From contig NZ_JARFVB010000001.1 of assembly GCF_029193885.1 (NCBI RefSeq), positions 904,530-968,529 of the forward strand: a stretch of 64,000 bases of DNA. The letters run 5' to 3'. A program made the position numbers and the translations under genes. Source of the DNA: Flagellimonas yonaguniensis. Its GTDB lineage: Bacteria; Bacteroidota; Bacteroidia; Flavobacteriales; Flavobacteriaceae. Positions 1 to 9,429 of this stretch are shown here, in pieces; the first letter of the stretch is position 1, and the number at the start of each line of letters is the position of its first letter. Under the pieces are notes generated by a model. The model saw only the letters and a list, made by a program, of their open reading frames with translations, was not told the origin of the DNA and searched no databases.

Positions 1-1160
1 GTTTTGGATACGTATTTCAATTGGTTTTCGGAAACATGTATTTCCTGATACAGTTGCATTGTGGTACCAGCACGCTCGATCCAATCACTGAACTGTATCG
101 CATTTTGATAGGGACCGGCAACGGACACTGCATAGATTGGAAAATCAGCTCCCATCCTACCCCTTGCGTAGAGATGTTCATGTCCGGTCAATACCATTGG
201 TACCTTATATTTCTCCAACAGTGCCTTGATTTCAGGGAAACGGATATCGGGATTGCGATTTCTTGCCAAACCCGCCATGGCGTGATGAAATGTCACGAAT
301 ATCCAATCCCCATCGAACTCCTTGAGGACCTTTTCCAACCACACATAGGTTTCCTGTTGCTGGGCAGCTGTTATTTTGGCCGAAGTGTCCAATGAGATGA
401 TCCTGATATTGTTATAATCCACATAATAGGTTTGTTCCTCCTGTCCTTTGGGACCATTTTTAGGGAAGGCGAAGTTAAGGTTCCAAAGGGGTGTGATCTC
501 TTTGGTCTCTTTGGCCACCCATGTATGCTCATGGTTCCCTGGTGTGGCCATAATAGGGATATTTTGAAAGGCCCATCCCCCAGCAGGGAAAAATTCATTC
601 CAATTTTCGGTGTTCAGACCTCCCCTATGGATCAAGTCTCCGGCAAAGAGCATAAACTTAGCATCCGGGTTGGCCAAAACCGCTTGTCGCAAGGTTCTGC
701 TTCCCAAGGAGTGGATGTAGCGCTGTACATCACCAAAATATAAAAACTTGAACGGTTCGTTCTGTCCCGTAGCTGTTTTAAATTCTGACCACTCAGACCA
801 TAGGTCCTTATTGCCAACACGATAAGAATACGGGGTATTCGGCTTTAAATTCTGAAGATTTACCGAATGATAGTACCATATCCCATCCTCTGATGTATAT
901 GATCGGGAAATGGCTTGTACTTTTTTTATGTGCTCTTCAAAAAAAGGAGAGGCTGTGGCTTCCACATATTCAATATAACCTTTTGGTTCATCGGCTCGCG
1001 TCCTCCATGTGACCGCTTGACTGGTTTCTGGGGCAGTCTCCCATGACAGTTTGATATGATGGGGCAACTGTTCCAAAAGACTGTTGTTCTCTTTTATCTG
1101 TCCTTGACAATGGAAGGCAAGGATTAAAAACGGGATCACTAAAGCAATGCTTTTTTTCAT
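1..1160 (-). CDS. Purple acid phosphatase-like metallophosphoesterase (3' end cut by window)
   Basis: Reading from the ATG at 1160 the frame stays open to the window edge, so the C-terminus is missing. A signal peptide (MKKSIALVIPFLILAF) is followed by a fibronectin-III-like domain typical of the N-terminus of purple acid phosphatases, then the calcineurin-type metallophosphoesterase domain. Its metal-binding blocks are visible in order: YFGDVQ, AGDLIHRGG, GNHEH, TFHHAMAG and GHEHLYARG. Family members hydrolyse phosphate mono- or diesters at a two-metal centre. The protein should be exported. It lies 55 bp after susD on the same strand, with a hairpin between, so it may be a co-regulated enzyme acting on the ligand of the SusCD pair; that link is inference. 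Confidence 0.88.
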   Translation of the reverse strand, partial: MKKSIALVIPFLILAFHCQGQIKENNSLLEQLPHHIKLSWETAPETSQAVTWRTRADEPKGYIEYVEATASPFFEEHIKKVQAISRSYTSEDGIWYYHSVNLQNLKPNTPYSYRVGNKDLWSEWSEFKTATGQNEPFKFLYFGDVQRYIHSLGSRTLRQAVLANPDAKFMLFAGDLIHRGGLNTENWNEFFPAGGWAFQNIPIMATPGNHEHTWVAKETKEITPLWNLNFAFPKNGPKGQEEQTYYVDYNNIRIISLDTSAKITAAQQQETYVWLEKVLKEFDGDWIFVTFHHAMAGLARNRNPDIRFPEIKALLEKYKVPMVLTGHEHLYARGRMGADFPIYAVSVAGPYQNAIQFSDWIERAGTTMQLYQEIHVSENQLKYVSK

Positions 1161-1178
1161 TCTACTATGGGATTAAAA

Positions 1179-1206
1179 GCCCCTACCTCTATAAGCAAGT
1201 AGGGGC
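1179..1206 (-). terminator. Hairpin between susD-like and phosphoesterase genes
   Basis: Perfect 8-bp arms (gcccctac / gtaggggc) with a 12-nt loop. On the minus strand the stem is followed by TTTTAAT, so it could act as a weak or partial terminator that lowers expression of the downstream phosphoesterase relative to susCD. Confidence 0.5.
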
Positions 1207-1215
1207 ATTTGTACT

Positions 1216-2877
1216 TTAGAAGCCCGGATTTTGAGGCATCTCTTTCTCTAAATTGGAATCTATGACAGACTGTGGAATGGGAAGTAATATATCACGCTTC
1301 GGGTCAATGGTACTTGATCCGTGGTTGTTGTACTTCATGGTACGTTCGGCCCATTTGCCGGTTCGCAATAGGGTATACCTTCTGGGCTCTTCGGCCATCA
1401 GTTCCCGGGCACGTTCATCCAGTATAAAATCAATGTCAATATCACTTACCGTAATATTGGAAGCATGGCTTCTTGCCCTGAGGATGTTGATGGTATTGGC
1501 CGCAGCTCCTACATCCCCCAACTTAAATTCCGCCTCGGCTTTGAGCAGATAGGTGTCGGCGGCCCGAAGATAGATCTGATCGTAAAACGATTCCCTGTTC
1601 CCAATGGGATCCACGGGGTCGGCCCAGTCATATTTTCTGCTGAAGGGCCATTCCTCAATACCGTTATGGTCATCGGTGATATCCTCACTCCAATCCAAAT
1701 AGATTTTATCCCCATAGTTTTTACCCTCGGGTAGGTTGTCGGCCGGGTAGGGGGCATTTCCTGCCGCGTCCCGGTAAGTGAAGGATTTTCGAATGGCATA
1801 TTCAGAAAAGCGATCATCATTGGGGTCATCAAAATTGTCCAAGGCCCATTTGGTCAAGGAAGAGCGGCCATTTCCATACCCGCCCCGGTCAGCAGTAACG
1901 GTCAAGTCCAGGTCACCACTCCTATACCTCGAGGTATGGTGCATTGCCATAATGGGATATTCCCCGCCACCAAGGACATTGTTCTTAAACTGGAAAACCC
2001 ACAAGGCTTCTGAATTTCCTTCTTCACGATTGGTGTTCCCGGCCTTGAACATATCCATAAAGGCAATACCTGCCTGATCCACTTGCACGCCATAACGTTC
2101 GGTGATAAGGGCATAGGCGGGGTTGTTGACCACTTTGTTCGCCCAGAACAGTGTACTGTCCGGTTTGTTCAATGTCAGATAGAGTTCCGCAAGATAGTGT
2201 TGCACTGCTCCTTTGGTGATTCTTCCGGTCAAGGAGCCCTCTTCAGGGATGATGGGTTCAGCAAAGAGAAGGTCTTTGACAACCTGCTGGCGTACCTCAT
2301 TTACAGGGGTCCTTTCCCAATCTGTTCTGATGATTCCATCGCTTGATGGATTCAGGTTCAGTGGAACATCGCCCCAAAGATACGATAGATGGCGGTAGGC
2401 GAATGCCCTTGCTACCCTTGCTTCGGCAAGGATCAGGTTCCTGTTCTCAGTTTCACTCAATTCATTGCCACTCCAATCGATATCCTCCCTTTCCTCGACA
2501 TTTTTTATGATTTCATTGGACGAGTTGACAATTTCATATAGCCATAGAAAGACTCCTTCATATACATCATAATCCGGCCTGTTTCTGGCAGTCCAATCCA
2601 CCGATACCCGAGAGACCCCGTTGCCGCTGTGGTTGGCGGCAAACATATCGGTGCCGGACATGGTCACATCCGTTATAAGGGAAGAACTGGCATTCAATCC
2701 TTCCCGTTCATAGCGCATTAGGGAATAAAGACCATTTATTCCCGCTTCCAGCCCAGATAGATCAGAGTACAAATTCTCTGCATAAATCACATTGGGCGGA
2801 TTTTCGTTCAACAGATCGTCACTGCAGCTGCTTATAAGCAATATTGAGCTTACAAGGCATGTTATTAGTTTTTTCAT
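1216..2877 (-). CDS. SusD/RagB-family outer-membrane nutrient-binding lipoprotein
   Basis: 553 residues. A lipoprotein signal ends in ISSCSDD, so it should be anchored as a surface lipoprotein. The N-terminal half carries the TPR-like helices of SusD (NEIIKNVEEREDIDWSG, ARVARAFAYRHLSYLWGDVPL) and the C-terminal end has the family signature LLKAEAEFKLGDVGAAANT ... RARSHA and a terminal helix-rich segment (ERARELMAEEPRRYTLLRTG). SusD proteins cap the SusC TonB-dependent channel and bind the ligand. The gene starts 14 bp after the SusC stop, so the pair is one operon. The ligand cannot be read from sequence; no polysaccharide-degrading enzyme lies in this operon as far as it is visible. Confidence 0.95.
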   Translation of the reverse strand: MKKLITCLVSSILLISSCSDDLLNENPPNVIYAENLYSDLSGLEAGINGLYSLMRYEREGLNASSSLITDVTMSGTDMFAANHSGNGVSRVSVDWTARNRPDYDVYEGVFLWLYEIVNSSNEIIKNVEEREDIDWSGNELSETENRNLILAEARVARAFAYRHLSYLWGDVPLNLNPSSDGIIRTDWERTPVNEVRQQVVKDLLFAEPIIPEEGSLTGRITKGAVQHYLAELYLTLNKPDSTLFWANKVVNNPAYALITERYGVQVDQAGIAFMDMFKAGNTNREEGNSEALWVFQFKNNVLGGGEYPIMAMHHTSRYRSGDLDLTVTADRGGYGNGRSSLTKWALDNFDDPNDDRFSEYAIRKSFTYRDAAGNAPYPADNLPEGKNYGDKIYLDWSEDITDDHNGIEEWPFSRKYDWADPVDPIGNRESFYDQIYLRAADTYLLKAEAEFKLGDVGAAANTINILRARSHASNITVSDIDIDFILDERARELMAEEPRRYTLLRTGKWAERTMKYNNHGSSTIDPKRDILLPIPQSVIDSNLEKEMPQNPGF

Positions 2878-2891
2878 TTTGTATTTTTTTC

Positions 2892-5800
2892 TTAAAATTC
2901 TAGTGTTAAACCAAAGGTGATCTCACGTTGGAGCGGTAGAATCCCGGCTTGGCTACTTGGGAGTTCCAGTTCCGGATCTCCGGCCGTCCAATCCGTAATG
3001 GTGAGCAGGTTTCTACCGGATGCAAACAATTGAAGTTTTTCCAATTTTATTTTCGACAGAACCTTTTTGGGAAAATTATAGGAGACCGTAATGTCCTTCA
3101 ACCTGACAAAACTGGCATCCTCATAGATGGAACCCCCCTTTACCTGATCATTGTTCCTGAAATATTCATTGGTGGGATTGTCCGGGGTCCACCAGTTCTT
3201 TTTTAGGACATTTCGTCTAATTTCAGCAGCGGTATTGTCCCTCAACAGGTTGTTGTGCCTGGTTGCCCCGTGGGATCCTATAAAAAATACTTCCAAACCA
3301 AAGTTCTTATACTGAAATGCATTGCTCAATCCCCAAGTGTATTTAGGGTCTCTCTGCCCAATGATCTGGCGGTCCTTGTCATCCAGCACCCCATTATTGT
3401 CCACATCCTCTATCTTGGCATCACCGGGGACCCTGTCATATACAGCGGCCTCTTCCTCTTCCCCCAATTGCCAGACCCCGATCATCTTTTGGTCAAAGTT
3501 GACACGTATGGGTTCACCCACGAACCAGGCATTGGCCAAATCATTGATTTCTGACCCGTCTTCCTGTAGATAACCATATAGGGAAACTATCTTATTTTTG
3601 TTGGTGGCAAAGTTTCCCGATATCTTCCAATTGAAGTCTTGGGTCACCCAGGGGACAACGGATAGGGATAGTTCCAGTCCCCGGGTTTGTGTTTCGCCGA
3701 TGTTCTGGGTCACTTGGTTTATTCCATGAACGGATGAGATGGTCCTGTTCAACAATAGATCGGAGGTGTTGGTCTCATACAGGTTCAGATCACCGAAGAC
3801 CCTGTTGTTGAAAAGTCCAAAATCCAATCCCAAATTATAGGTTTCACTGGACTCCCATCCCAAATCCTTATCACCAATGACACTTGGAACATAACCTACC
3901 AAGGATTGTTCGCCGGACAAGGTGTTCCTGTCCCGCAACCTGGTGATCGATGAATAGGGATCGACTGCTTGGTTTCCATTGATGCCCCACGATAACCTTA
4001 GTTTTAATTGGTTTATGGTGGTCGAATTTTCCAAGAAAGGTTCCCTCGAAATGTTCCAGCCCAAGGCGACTGAGGGAAAAACACCCCATTTGTTATCCGG
4101 TCCAAAACCGGAAAAACCATCCCGTCTTCCGGTCAAGGTCAACAAATAGGTGTTGTTGAACGAATAATTAAGTCGCAACATTTGTGAAATGAGCGCGGTA
4201 CGTTGGTAGTCGTTTTGGGATTCTATGGAAGAGGCTTGGGAAATTCCAAAATAGGTGAATTCGTCATTGGGAAAATTGATTGCCGTGAGTTCCTCAAAAT
4301 ACTGTTCGTTCTCTTCATAGCTATAGACCCCGGTAAGAAAAACATTGTGCTTGCCAAACTCTTTGTTGAAGGTCAGGATGTTCTCGACTACATTGTTTTT
4401 AAATTCCGTACTGGAAAGATATGCCTGGCCGGAGTTGGCTATACCTACCACCGTGTTGCTCCCGGCATAGGTTTTCCGTTCGGACCATCTTCTTCGTATC
4501 CCCGTGTTCAATCTATAATTAAGTCCTTTCAAAAATGGGAAGGTTACATTGATATAGTTGTTTGATACGATTTGATTGGAATAATCCTCATCCTTATAAT
4601 TTTCGGCCTCCAGGGGGTTTTCATCTGGAAATTCAGGCCATGGGAATAGATTGATGTCCCCATTTTCATCAAAAGGGTTGGCCAGAAGGGGGTTGATCTC
4701 AAAAACTGCTTCGTAATCAATATTGTATCCGCCCCGATCATCATAGGTAAACTGGCTTCGGGTCCCAAAATCCAACCATTCCGTAATCTTGGTATCGATG
4801 TTCACCCTCCCCGAGATTCTTTGGTACTGATCTGTCACGGAAAGACCTTTTACATCCAAGAAATTGCCTCCAATGTAGTATTTGGTGTTGTCATTTCCGC
4901 CGGTCAGGGAAACGTTATGGGACTGGGTGTAACCGGTTCTTAGGGACAGATCTATCCAATCCGTTTCCAGTCCAGCCTCATAATTGGCGATTTCAGTGTC
5001 CGTCAATAATTCTGCATTACGGGTGGACTTGAAATCATAAAATTCCCTGCCTGTCAAGAAAACCGGAAGATTGATGGGCTCTTGAATCCCAAATTTTCCT
5101 TGATAACTGATTTTGGCCTTCCCGGTTTTGCCTGCTTTGGTTGTTATCAGAATAACGCCGTTGGAACCCCTGGATCCATAAATGGCGGATGCGGATGCAT
5201 CCTTCAAAACTTCCATTGAGGCAATGTCATTGACACTGATATCGTTCAAATCCCCATAATAGGGGACGCCGTCCAATACGATGAGAGGGTCGTTGCTTGC
5301 CAAAATGGAGTTGCGCCCCCTTACAATAATGGTTTGCTCCCCTACGGCCCCAGCAGTTGTTTGACGGATGGTGACCCCTGGTAGGGCACCCTGTAGCACC
5401 TGTGCAATATTTCTGTTGGGAACCAGATCCAATCGTTCTTGGGCCACGGAGGTGACCGATCCGGTGACATCGCTCTTTTTCTGGGTACCATATCCTACGA
5501 CCACCACTTCATCCAATTTAGCGTTATCGGGAAGTAGTTTTACATTGATGGTCGTTTGATTCCCCACTTCGATTTCTTGGGTCACATACCCAACAAATGA
5601 GAATAGTAGTATTGCATCGAGGCCATCAAGGGACAAGGAATAGTTGCCGTCAAAATCAGTGGTGGTACCCCGAGTGGTTCCTTTTACGGCAACAGTGGTG
5701 CCCAAAAGCGGCGTTCCAAGTTCATCAACTACTTTCCCTGTAATGGTGTATTGGATGATTTTGGTTTCGATACTCGGCTTACCCATAATGGGTAGGTCCT

Positions 5801-6161
5801 TTTTTTCTGTTAGGAATATTTGTCGATCAATAATGTTATATAAGGTTGAGGTATTCCCAAAGACTGTTTCCAAAACCTTCTCTATCAACTCCTCCTTTAC
5901 GTTGATCGTTACTTGGCGATTTAGGTCGACGGCCTTTACTTTATAGACAAACCTGAATTCAGTGCTGTTTTCAATGTTATCAATAAGTTGTTCGACAGAG
6001 ACATTGCTTAAATTCAACGTAAGTTTGGTTCGCTGTCCATAAGAAGTGTTCGCCTGCATTGTTAGCAGGGCAACGAACATGAACAGTGCACTAAGTTTCA
6101 TTTTTAAATCAAATTTCAATAAGGGGTAGGGGCTTCTTGTATGGGTAAGAAGTTTTTTCAT
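2892..6161 (-). CDS. SusC/RagA-family TonB-dependent receptor with N-terminal STN signalling domain
   Basis: 1089 residues. Order: signal peptide (to about 42, ends SYGQ), secretin/TonB short N-terminal (STN) domain about 45-118, carboxypeptidase-regulatory-like beta-sandwich about 138-212 (TITGKVVDELGTPL ... DFDGNYSLSL), TonB-box/plug beginning KLDEVVVVGYGTQKK near 216, then a 22-strand barrel to the C-terminal aromatic-ending LTLEF. The protein imports a large ligand across the outer membrane with energy from TonB/ExbBD. The STN domain is present only in receptors that also signal to a periplasmic FecR protein, and a fecR/ECF-sigma pair lies directly upstream on the same strand. The long pre-signal N-terminus (MKKLLTHTRS...) is usual for this class, so the start at 6161 is kept. 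Confidence 0.96.
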   Translation of the reverse strand: MKKLLTHTRSPYPLLKFDLKMKLSALFMFVALLTMQANTSYGQRTKLTLNLSNVSVEQLIDNIENSTEFRFVYKVKAVDLNRQVTINVKEELIEKVLETVFGNTSTLYNIIDRQIFLTEKKDLPIMGKPSIETKIIQYTITGKVVDELGTPLLGTTVAVKGTTRGTTTDFDGNYSLSLDGLDAILLFSFVGYVTQEIEVGNQTTINVKLLPDNAKLDEVVVVGYGTQKKSDVTGSVTSVAQERLDLVPNRNIAQVLQGALPGVTIRQTTAGAVGEQTIIVRGRNSILASNDPLIVLDGVPYYGDLNDISVNDIASMEVLKDASASAIYGSRGSNGVILITTKAGKTGKAKISYQGKFGIQEPINLPVFLTGREFYDFKSTRNAELLTDTEIANYEAGLETDWIDLSLRTGYTQSHNVSLTGGNDNTKYYIGGNFLDVKGLSVTDQYQRISGRVNIDTKITEWLDFGTRSQFTYDDRGGYNIDYEAVFEINPLLANPFDENGDINLFPWPEFPDENPLEAENYKDEDYSNQIVSNNYINVTFPFLKGLNYRLNTGIRRRWSERKTYAGSNTVVGIANSGQAYLSSTEFKNNVVENILTFNKEFGKHNVFLTGVYSYEENEQYFEELTAINFPNDEFTYFGISQASSIESQNDYQRTALISQMLRLNYSFNNTYLLTLTGRRDGFSGFGPDNKWGVFPSVALGWNISREPFLENSTTINQLKLRLSWGINGNQAVDPYSSITRLRDRNTLSGEQSLVGYVPSVIGDKDLGWESSETYNLGLDFGLFNNRVFGDLNLYETNTSDLLLNRTISSVHGINQVTQNIGETQTRGLELSLSVVPWVTQDFNWKISGNFATNKNKIVSLYGYLQEDGSEINDLANAWFVGEPIRVNFDQKMIGVWQLGEEEEAAVYDRVPGDAKIEDVDNNGVLDDKDRQIIGQRDPKYTWGLSNAFQYKNFGLEVFFIGSHGATRHNNLLRDNTAAEIRRNVLKKNWWTPDNPTNEYFRNNDQVKGGSIYEDASFVRLKDITVSYNFPKKVLSKIKLEKLQLFASGRNLLTITDWTAGDPELELPSSQAGILPLQREITFGLTLEF

Positions 6162-6210
6162 ACTTTTATAGTGTTAAATGTGGTTGTTCCTCTAATGATC
6201 ACTGTAACCC

Positions 6211-6240
6211 AATCGGGAAATGTGCGACCATTTTCCGATT
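6211..6240 (-). promoter_or_regulatory. Stable hairpin in the susC leader
   Basis: Two 12-nt arms (aatcgggaaatg 6211-6222 and cattttccgatt 6229-6240) pair with one mismatch around a 6-nt loop. The hairpin sits about 50-80 nt before the susC start, in the presumed 5' leader, and on the minus strand is preceded by an A7 run. It has T7 only on the plus strand, where no gene would need a terminator. It may control susC translation or mRNA stability, or act as a binding site. Confidence 0.5.
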
Positions 6241-6334
6241 TTTTTATTTCTTAAGGTTTGAAGAAATAAACCAGTGATTTTCTGTATTGGTAAAGTTTGG
6301 TTTCTATCTCATTGGCAATGTTGTTTTTAAGTTG

Positions 6335-7456
6335 TCAGTAAATAGTTATTTGGTTTTTATCGATTTCAAATTCAATGCCATAAGTGGCTTTTAAATTTTC
6401 CAGGACTTTGATGAGGGGTTCATTTGTGAAGCTGGCATTGAATTTCTCCAATGACAATTTGTTATTGTTATTGATGATGACCACGGCATAATGCCTTTCC
6501 AACTTTTTAAGGATGTTCTGGAATGTCATGTTCCTAAACACCAGGTCGCCTTCCATCCAAGATGTATAAATCCCGGTGAGCACTTCCCTTGTATCAAAAT
6601 CATGGGTCTTTTTGTTGTAACTTCCTTTAAAACCTGGTTTTAGCAGTATGGAACCCAAACCATGGGTAGCACCCCTCAATTGTACGGAACCTTCAACTAA
6701 GACTACATCCGCCGTTTCGTCTTCCGGATAGGCATTGACGTTGAATTTTGTCCCGAGCACTTGTATGTTTAAGTTGTCCGCATTCACAATAAAGGGATGG
6801 GCAGAATCTTTTTGGACCTCCAAGAACACTTCTCCGGTCAGGAAGACACGTCGTTTCATGCCCTGTAAAAATTTGACAGGGTATTTAAGGGAGGAACCGG
6901 AGTTTAAGCGGGCTTTGGTACCATCGGACAATAGAAGGTTGAATTTTTTGCCATAGGGAACCCTAAGGGTGTTGTACACCAATTCTTCGGAATCGGCTTC
7001 ATTATCGTACACCAACTGATTTCCGTTCTGGTTCGCGATAATGTTCCCTTCCGTATTCTTTATGTTGATCGTGGCACCTTCCGAGATGAGTTTTGTACTC
7101 CCGTTTTCCATTTCTAAGGTAATGGAGTTTTCCCTTGGACCAAGAGGAACATTACTGCCCGTACGTATAAAAATTGTCTTGAAGAAATAACCTGAGCCCA
7201 ACAGCAGGATTCCAATGGCTGCATATTTAAGAATTTCTTTTGTCCACAACCTTCTTTTGTCCTCTTTGTCCATTTCCTTATGGATATTATCCAAAATGAC
7301 TTTTTTTTGATCATCGGACCCCAAAGAACCCTCTACTTCTTCACCATCGTTCTTTTGAAAGCTGTTGTAATATCGCAAAAGAATTTTTTCTTCTTCGTGA
7401 GTGGTTTTTCCCGATAAGTGTTTTTCTATAAGATGTAAGAATTGTTCTTTATCCAT
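6335..7456 (-). CDS. FecR-family transmembrane anti-sigma factor
   Basis: 373 residues from the ATG at 7456 (MDKEQFLHLIEKHLSGK), chosen because this is where family similarity begins and it is preceded by an A/T-rich gcataaaa stretch; a longer reading to 7624 would overlap the sigma gene. Cytosolic N-terminal helices (about 1-85) should bind the ECF sigma factor, one membrane helix follows (AAIGILLLGSGYFF), then the periplasmic FecR domain with the usual VPYGKKFNLLLSDGTKARLNSGS and VLGTKFNVNAY blocks, and a C-terminal DUF4974-like STN-interacting domain (FNASFTNEPLIKVLENLKATYGIEF). It relays receptor occupancy from SusC-STN to the sigma factor encoded 164 bp upstream. Confidence 0.94.
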   Translation of the reverse strand: MDKEQFLHLIEKHLSGKTTHEEEKILLRYYNSFQKNDGEEVEGSLGSDDQKKVILDNIHKEMDKEDKRRLWTKEILKYAAIGILLLGSGYFFKTIFIRTGSNVPLGPRENSITLEMENGSTKLISEGATINIKNTEGNIIANQNGNQLVYDNEADSEELVYNTLRVPYGKKFNLLLSDGTKARLNSGSSLKYPVKFLQGMKRRVFLTGEVFLEVQKDSAHPFIVNADNLNIQVLGTKFNVNAYPEDETADVVLVEGSVQLRGATHGLGSILLKPGFKGSYNKKTHDFDTREVLTGIYTSWMEGDLVFRNMTFQNILKKLERHYAVVIINNNNKLSLEKFNASFTNEPLIKVLENLKATYGIEFEIDKNQITIY

Positions 7457-7620
7457 TTTTATGCAATGATGCGCACCTTTTTTGTGCACTTTACTATATA
7501 GTGTCCCAAAACTTGTAGACCCCCGGGTCAATGACCCATTTTTTTGAAAAAAGTTATTTCCAAATTGCTCTCGACCCGTAAAAATGTTGAAAAGGTATTC
7601 TACTGCTATGGGAGTGATGG

Positions 7621-8229
7621 TCAAACAAGCAGCAATGTTGGCAAGAAGAATAAACTTAGAAAACCGCCCATGGATGTCCTTAGTACAAAAAGCGCTTTGG
7701 TGATATGGTCCTCTACCGTTTTTGGGGAGATGTTCAATCTACTGGAAATTTCTTTGTGGCTCAATTGCTCCTCCCTGCTCATTTTATAGACTACACGGCA
7801 TTTTTCGGGAAGCTTTTCGACTATGGCGTCAACCTTTTGTACAAGTTCCTTGTAAAGTACTTCGCTTTCCGGATTTTCATAGGTACAGCGCTGTTCCAGA
7901 TTTTCAAAAAGTACCGACCTTAAATTTTTTCGGTTTTTTCGAAACTGGTTGAAAACCTGATATCGGACGCATGAAAAAAGATATCTTTCCAAGGAAACTT
8001 TGATTTCAAGGTTTTTTCTGTTTTTCCATATACCGACAAAAATATCCTGGACAATCTCTTCGCAGATTTTTTTGTCCTTCAAAATAGTAAAGGCAGACCT
8101 GTATAGGGGTTGCCAATAAGTATTGAATATTTTATTGAACGCATGTTTGTCGTCTTGCTTCAATAGCAGGAGGGACAACTTATCGTTTTCAGGACTGGAA
8201 TTGGTCACCTTGGTTGAATTGGTATCCAA
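7621..8229 (-). CDS. ECF RNA polymerase sigma factor (FecI/RpoE-like, Bacteroidetes type)
   Basis: Region 2 (AFNKIFNTYWQPLYRSAFTI ... EEIVQDIFVGIWKNR) and region 4 (KLPEKCRVVYKMSREEQLSHKEISSRLNISPKTVEDHITKAL) are both intact. It should direct transcription of the downstream susCD operon when released by FecR. The start is odd: no in-frame ATG exists before the conserved region; the frame is open back to a TAA near 8260 and offers only TTG at 8229 or GTG at 8211. An ATG just upstream is in another frame and ends after four codons. A weak start is likely. The hydrophobic C-terminal tail (GGFLSLFFLPTLLLV) is a common oddity of this subfamily. Confidence 0.9.
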   Translation of the reverse strand: MDTNSTKVTNSSPENDKLSLLLLKQDDKHAFNKIFNTYWQPLYRSAFTILKDKKICEEIVQDIFVGIWKNRKNLEIKVSLERYLFSCVRYQVFNQFRKNRKNLRSVLFENLEQRCTYENPESEVLYKELVQKVDAIVEKLPEKCRVVYKMSREEQLSHKEISSRLNISPKTVEDHITKALFVLRTSMGGFLSLFFLPTLLLV

Positions 8230-8665
8230 ATCTATTCAAATAACATGTTGTTATCTGGGCTTAATTTTTAAGTAATTGTTAAGGATGGCTGCTTTTCCCA
8301 TAAAATTGTACCATTGGATCAAGAACCCCTTTTTCCTTCCCCAAAAGGATATGGGAGACCGATTAACCTAATAAGGTTTTTGGCTATGTACCGCCGAGCA
8401 ATAGGGGGTATACTGTATTGGCCTTTTTGATTAAGGGAGCACGTGGGTGGTATGTAACGGATTTGGCCAATGGGCGTAAGTTGCTCTGATAATCGATCGT
8501 ATGTTATCAGAACAGAATGCTCATGTGGGTAAGCCGTAATGACCAATAGGGTCCCAAGGATTTTGGGTCATGGCCCAAGAGGATCCCGACTTTATGGCTA
8601 TTGCCAATGATAGGATCGTTCCATATTGGCCTATTTCTCTTCTCCAGTGGGGGGTAGTTCAGTTA
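8230..8665. other. 436-bp spacer; one inverted repeat
   Basis: No supported gene. It separates the sigma/fecR/susCD group from the kinase cluster and must hold the sigma-factor promoter. Perfect 8-bp inverted repeat tctgataa (8485-8492) / ttatcaga (8504-8511), loop 11 nt, no T-run on either side, so an operator is more likely than a terminator. The text ATTGGCC/TTTGGCC recurs several times but with no regular spacing. Confidence 0.4.
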
Positions 8666-9424
8666 TCAGGAATTTTTTGATGTTGTTTTCTGTATTTTGA
8701 CTATATACATGGAATAATTGTCTTTTGTCACACCTTTGGCCTTGTTCACTATATATGATTTGATTTTTTCAACGGAAGCTTGTTCTGTACAGCTCAAGGC
8801 GATTATTTCATCGTTGATTGTCTCTAAAATACCATCGGTGCAAAGAAAGAAGAAATCATTTTTCTTGATATCAGTGATGATTTTCTGATCAATTCTTGTG
8901 GGATAGGTTCCGTTGACGGCCCTGGTAATAATATTTCGTTTGGGATGGGTCAAGGCCTCCTCTTCGGTAATTTCCCCCATTTCCACCATTCCCTGCACTA
9001 TACTGTGATCTTTTGTTTGATAAAGGATTTGGCCATCCCGGATGTGGTATGCCCTACTGTCCCCAACCCAACCGATCAATGCCTTTTCATCCTCATCTGA
9101 GATTTTCAAAAAAGTGAGCGTAGTGGCCATGCCCTTCGCTTCGGGATGGGTTTCGAGATATGTGCCCAAATTTTGTTCGACACTTTGCAGGGCCAAAGGT
9201 AAATATGTTTCATCTTCAATATCCTCCATTGGATTTTCAGAGAGATACTTGGAAAATCCTTGACAGGTCAAGGAAGAGGCCACTTCGCCCTTGGCCTGCC
9301 CCCCAACACCATCACATACCATGAACAAACGGGAATCCTCTGTTGGTGTCACGGGGTATATGGCATCCTCGTTTGACTCCCTTAGGCCTATTTCATTACA
9401 ATGCACTGGTAGGTGGATCTTCAT
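8666..9424 (-). CDS. PP2C-family serine/threonine protein phosphatase
   Basis: 252 residues from ATG 9424; a TTG at 9433 overlapping the kinase stop is possible but not needed. Metal-coordinating motifs of bacterial PP2C are all present: LRESNEDAIY, MVCDGVGGQAKGE, GWVGDSRAYHI, DHSIVQGMVE and FFLCTDGILE, plus TRAVNGTYP. No signal peptide or membrane helix, so cytosolic. It should remove phosphate from Ser/Thr on the kinase encoded 5 bp upstream and on that kinase's targets, probably including the FHA-ABC transporter of the same cluster. The kinase/phosphatase pairing is the standard PknB/PstP-like arrangement. Confidence 0.95.
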   Translation of the reverse strand: MKIHLPVHCNEIGLRESNEDAIYPVTPTEDSRLFMVCDGVGGQAKGEVASSLTCQGFSKYLSENPMEDIEDETYLPLALQSVEQNLGTYLETHPEAKGMATTLTFLKISDEDEKALIGWVGDSRAYHIRDGQILYQTKDHSIVQGMVEMGEITEEEALTHPKRNIITRAVNGTYPTRIDQKIITDIKKNDFFFLCTDGILETINDEIIALSCTEQASVEKIKSYIVNKAKGVTKDNYSMYIVKIQKTTSKNS

Positions 9425-9429
9425 TTTCT

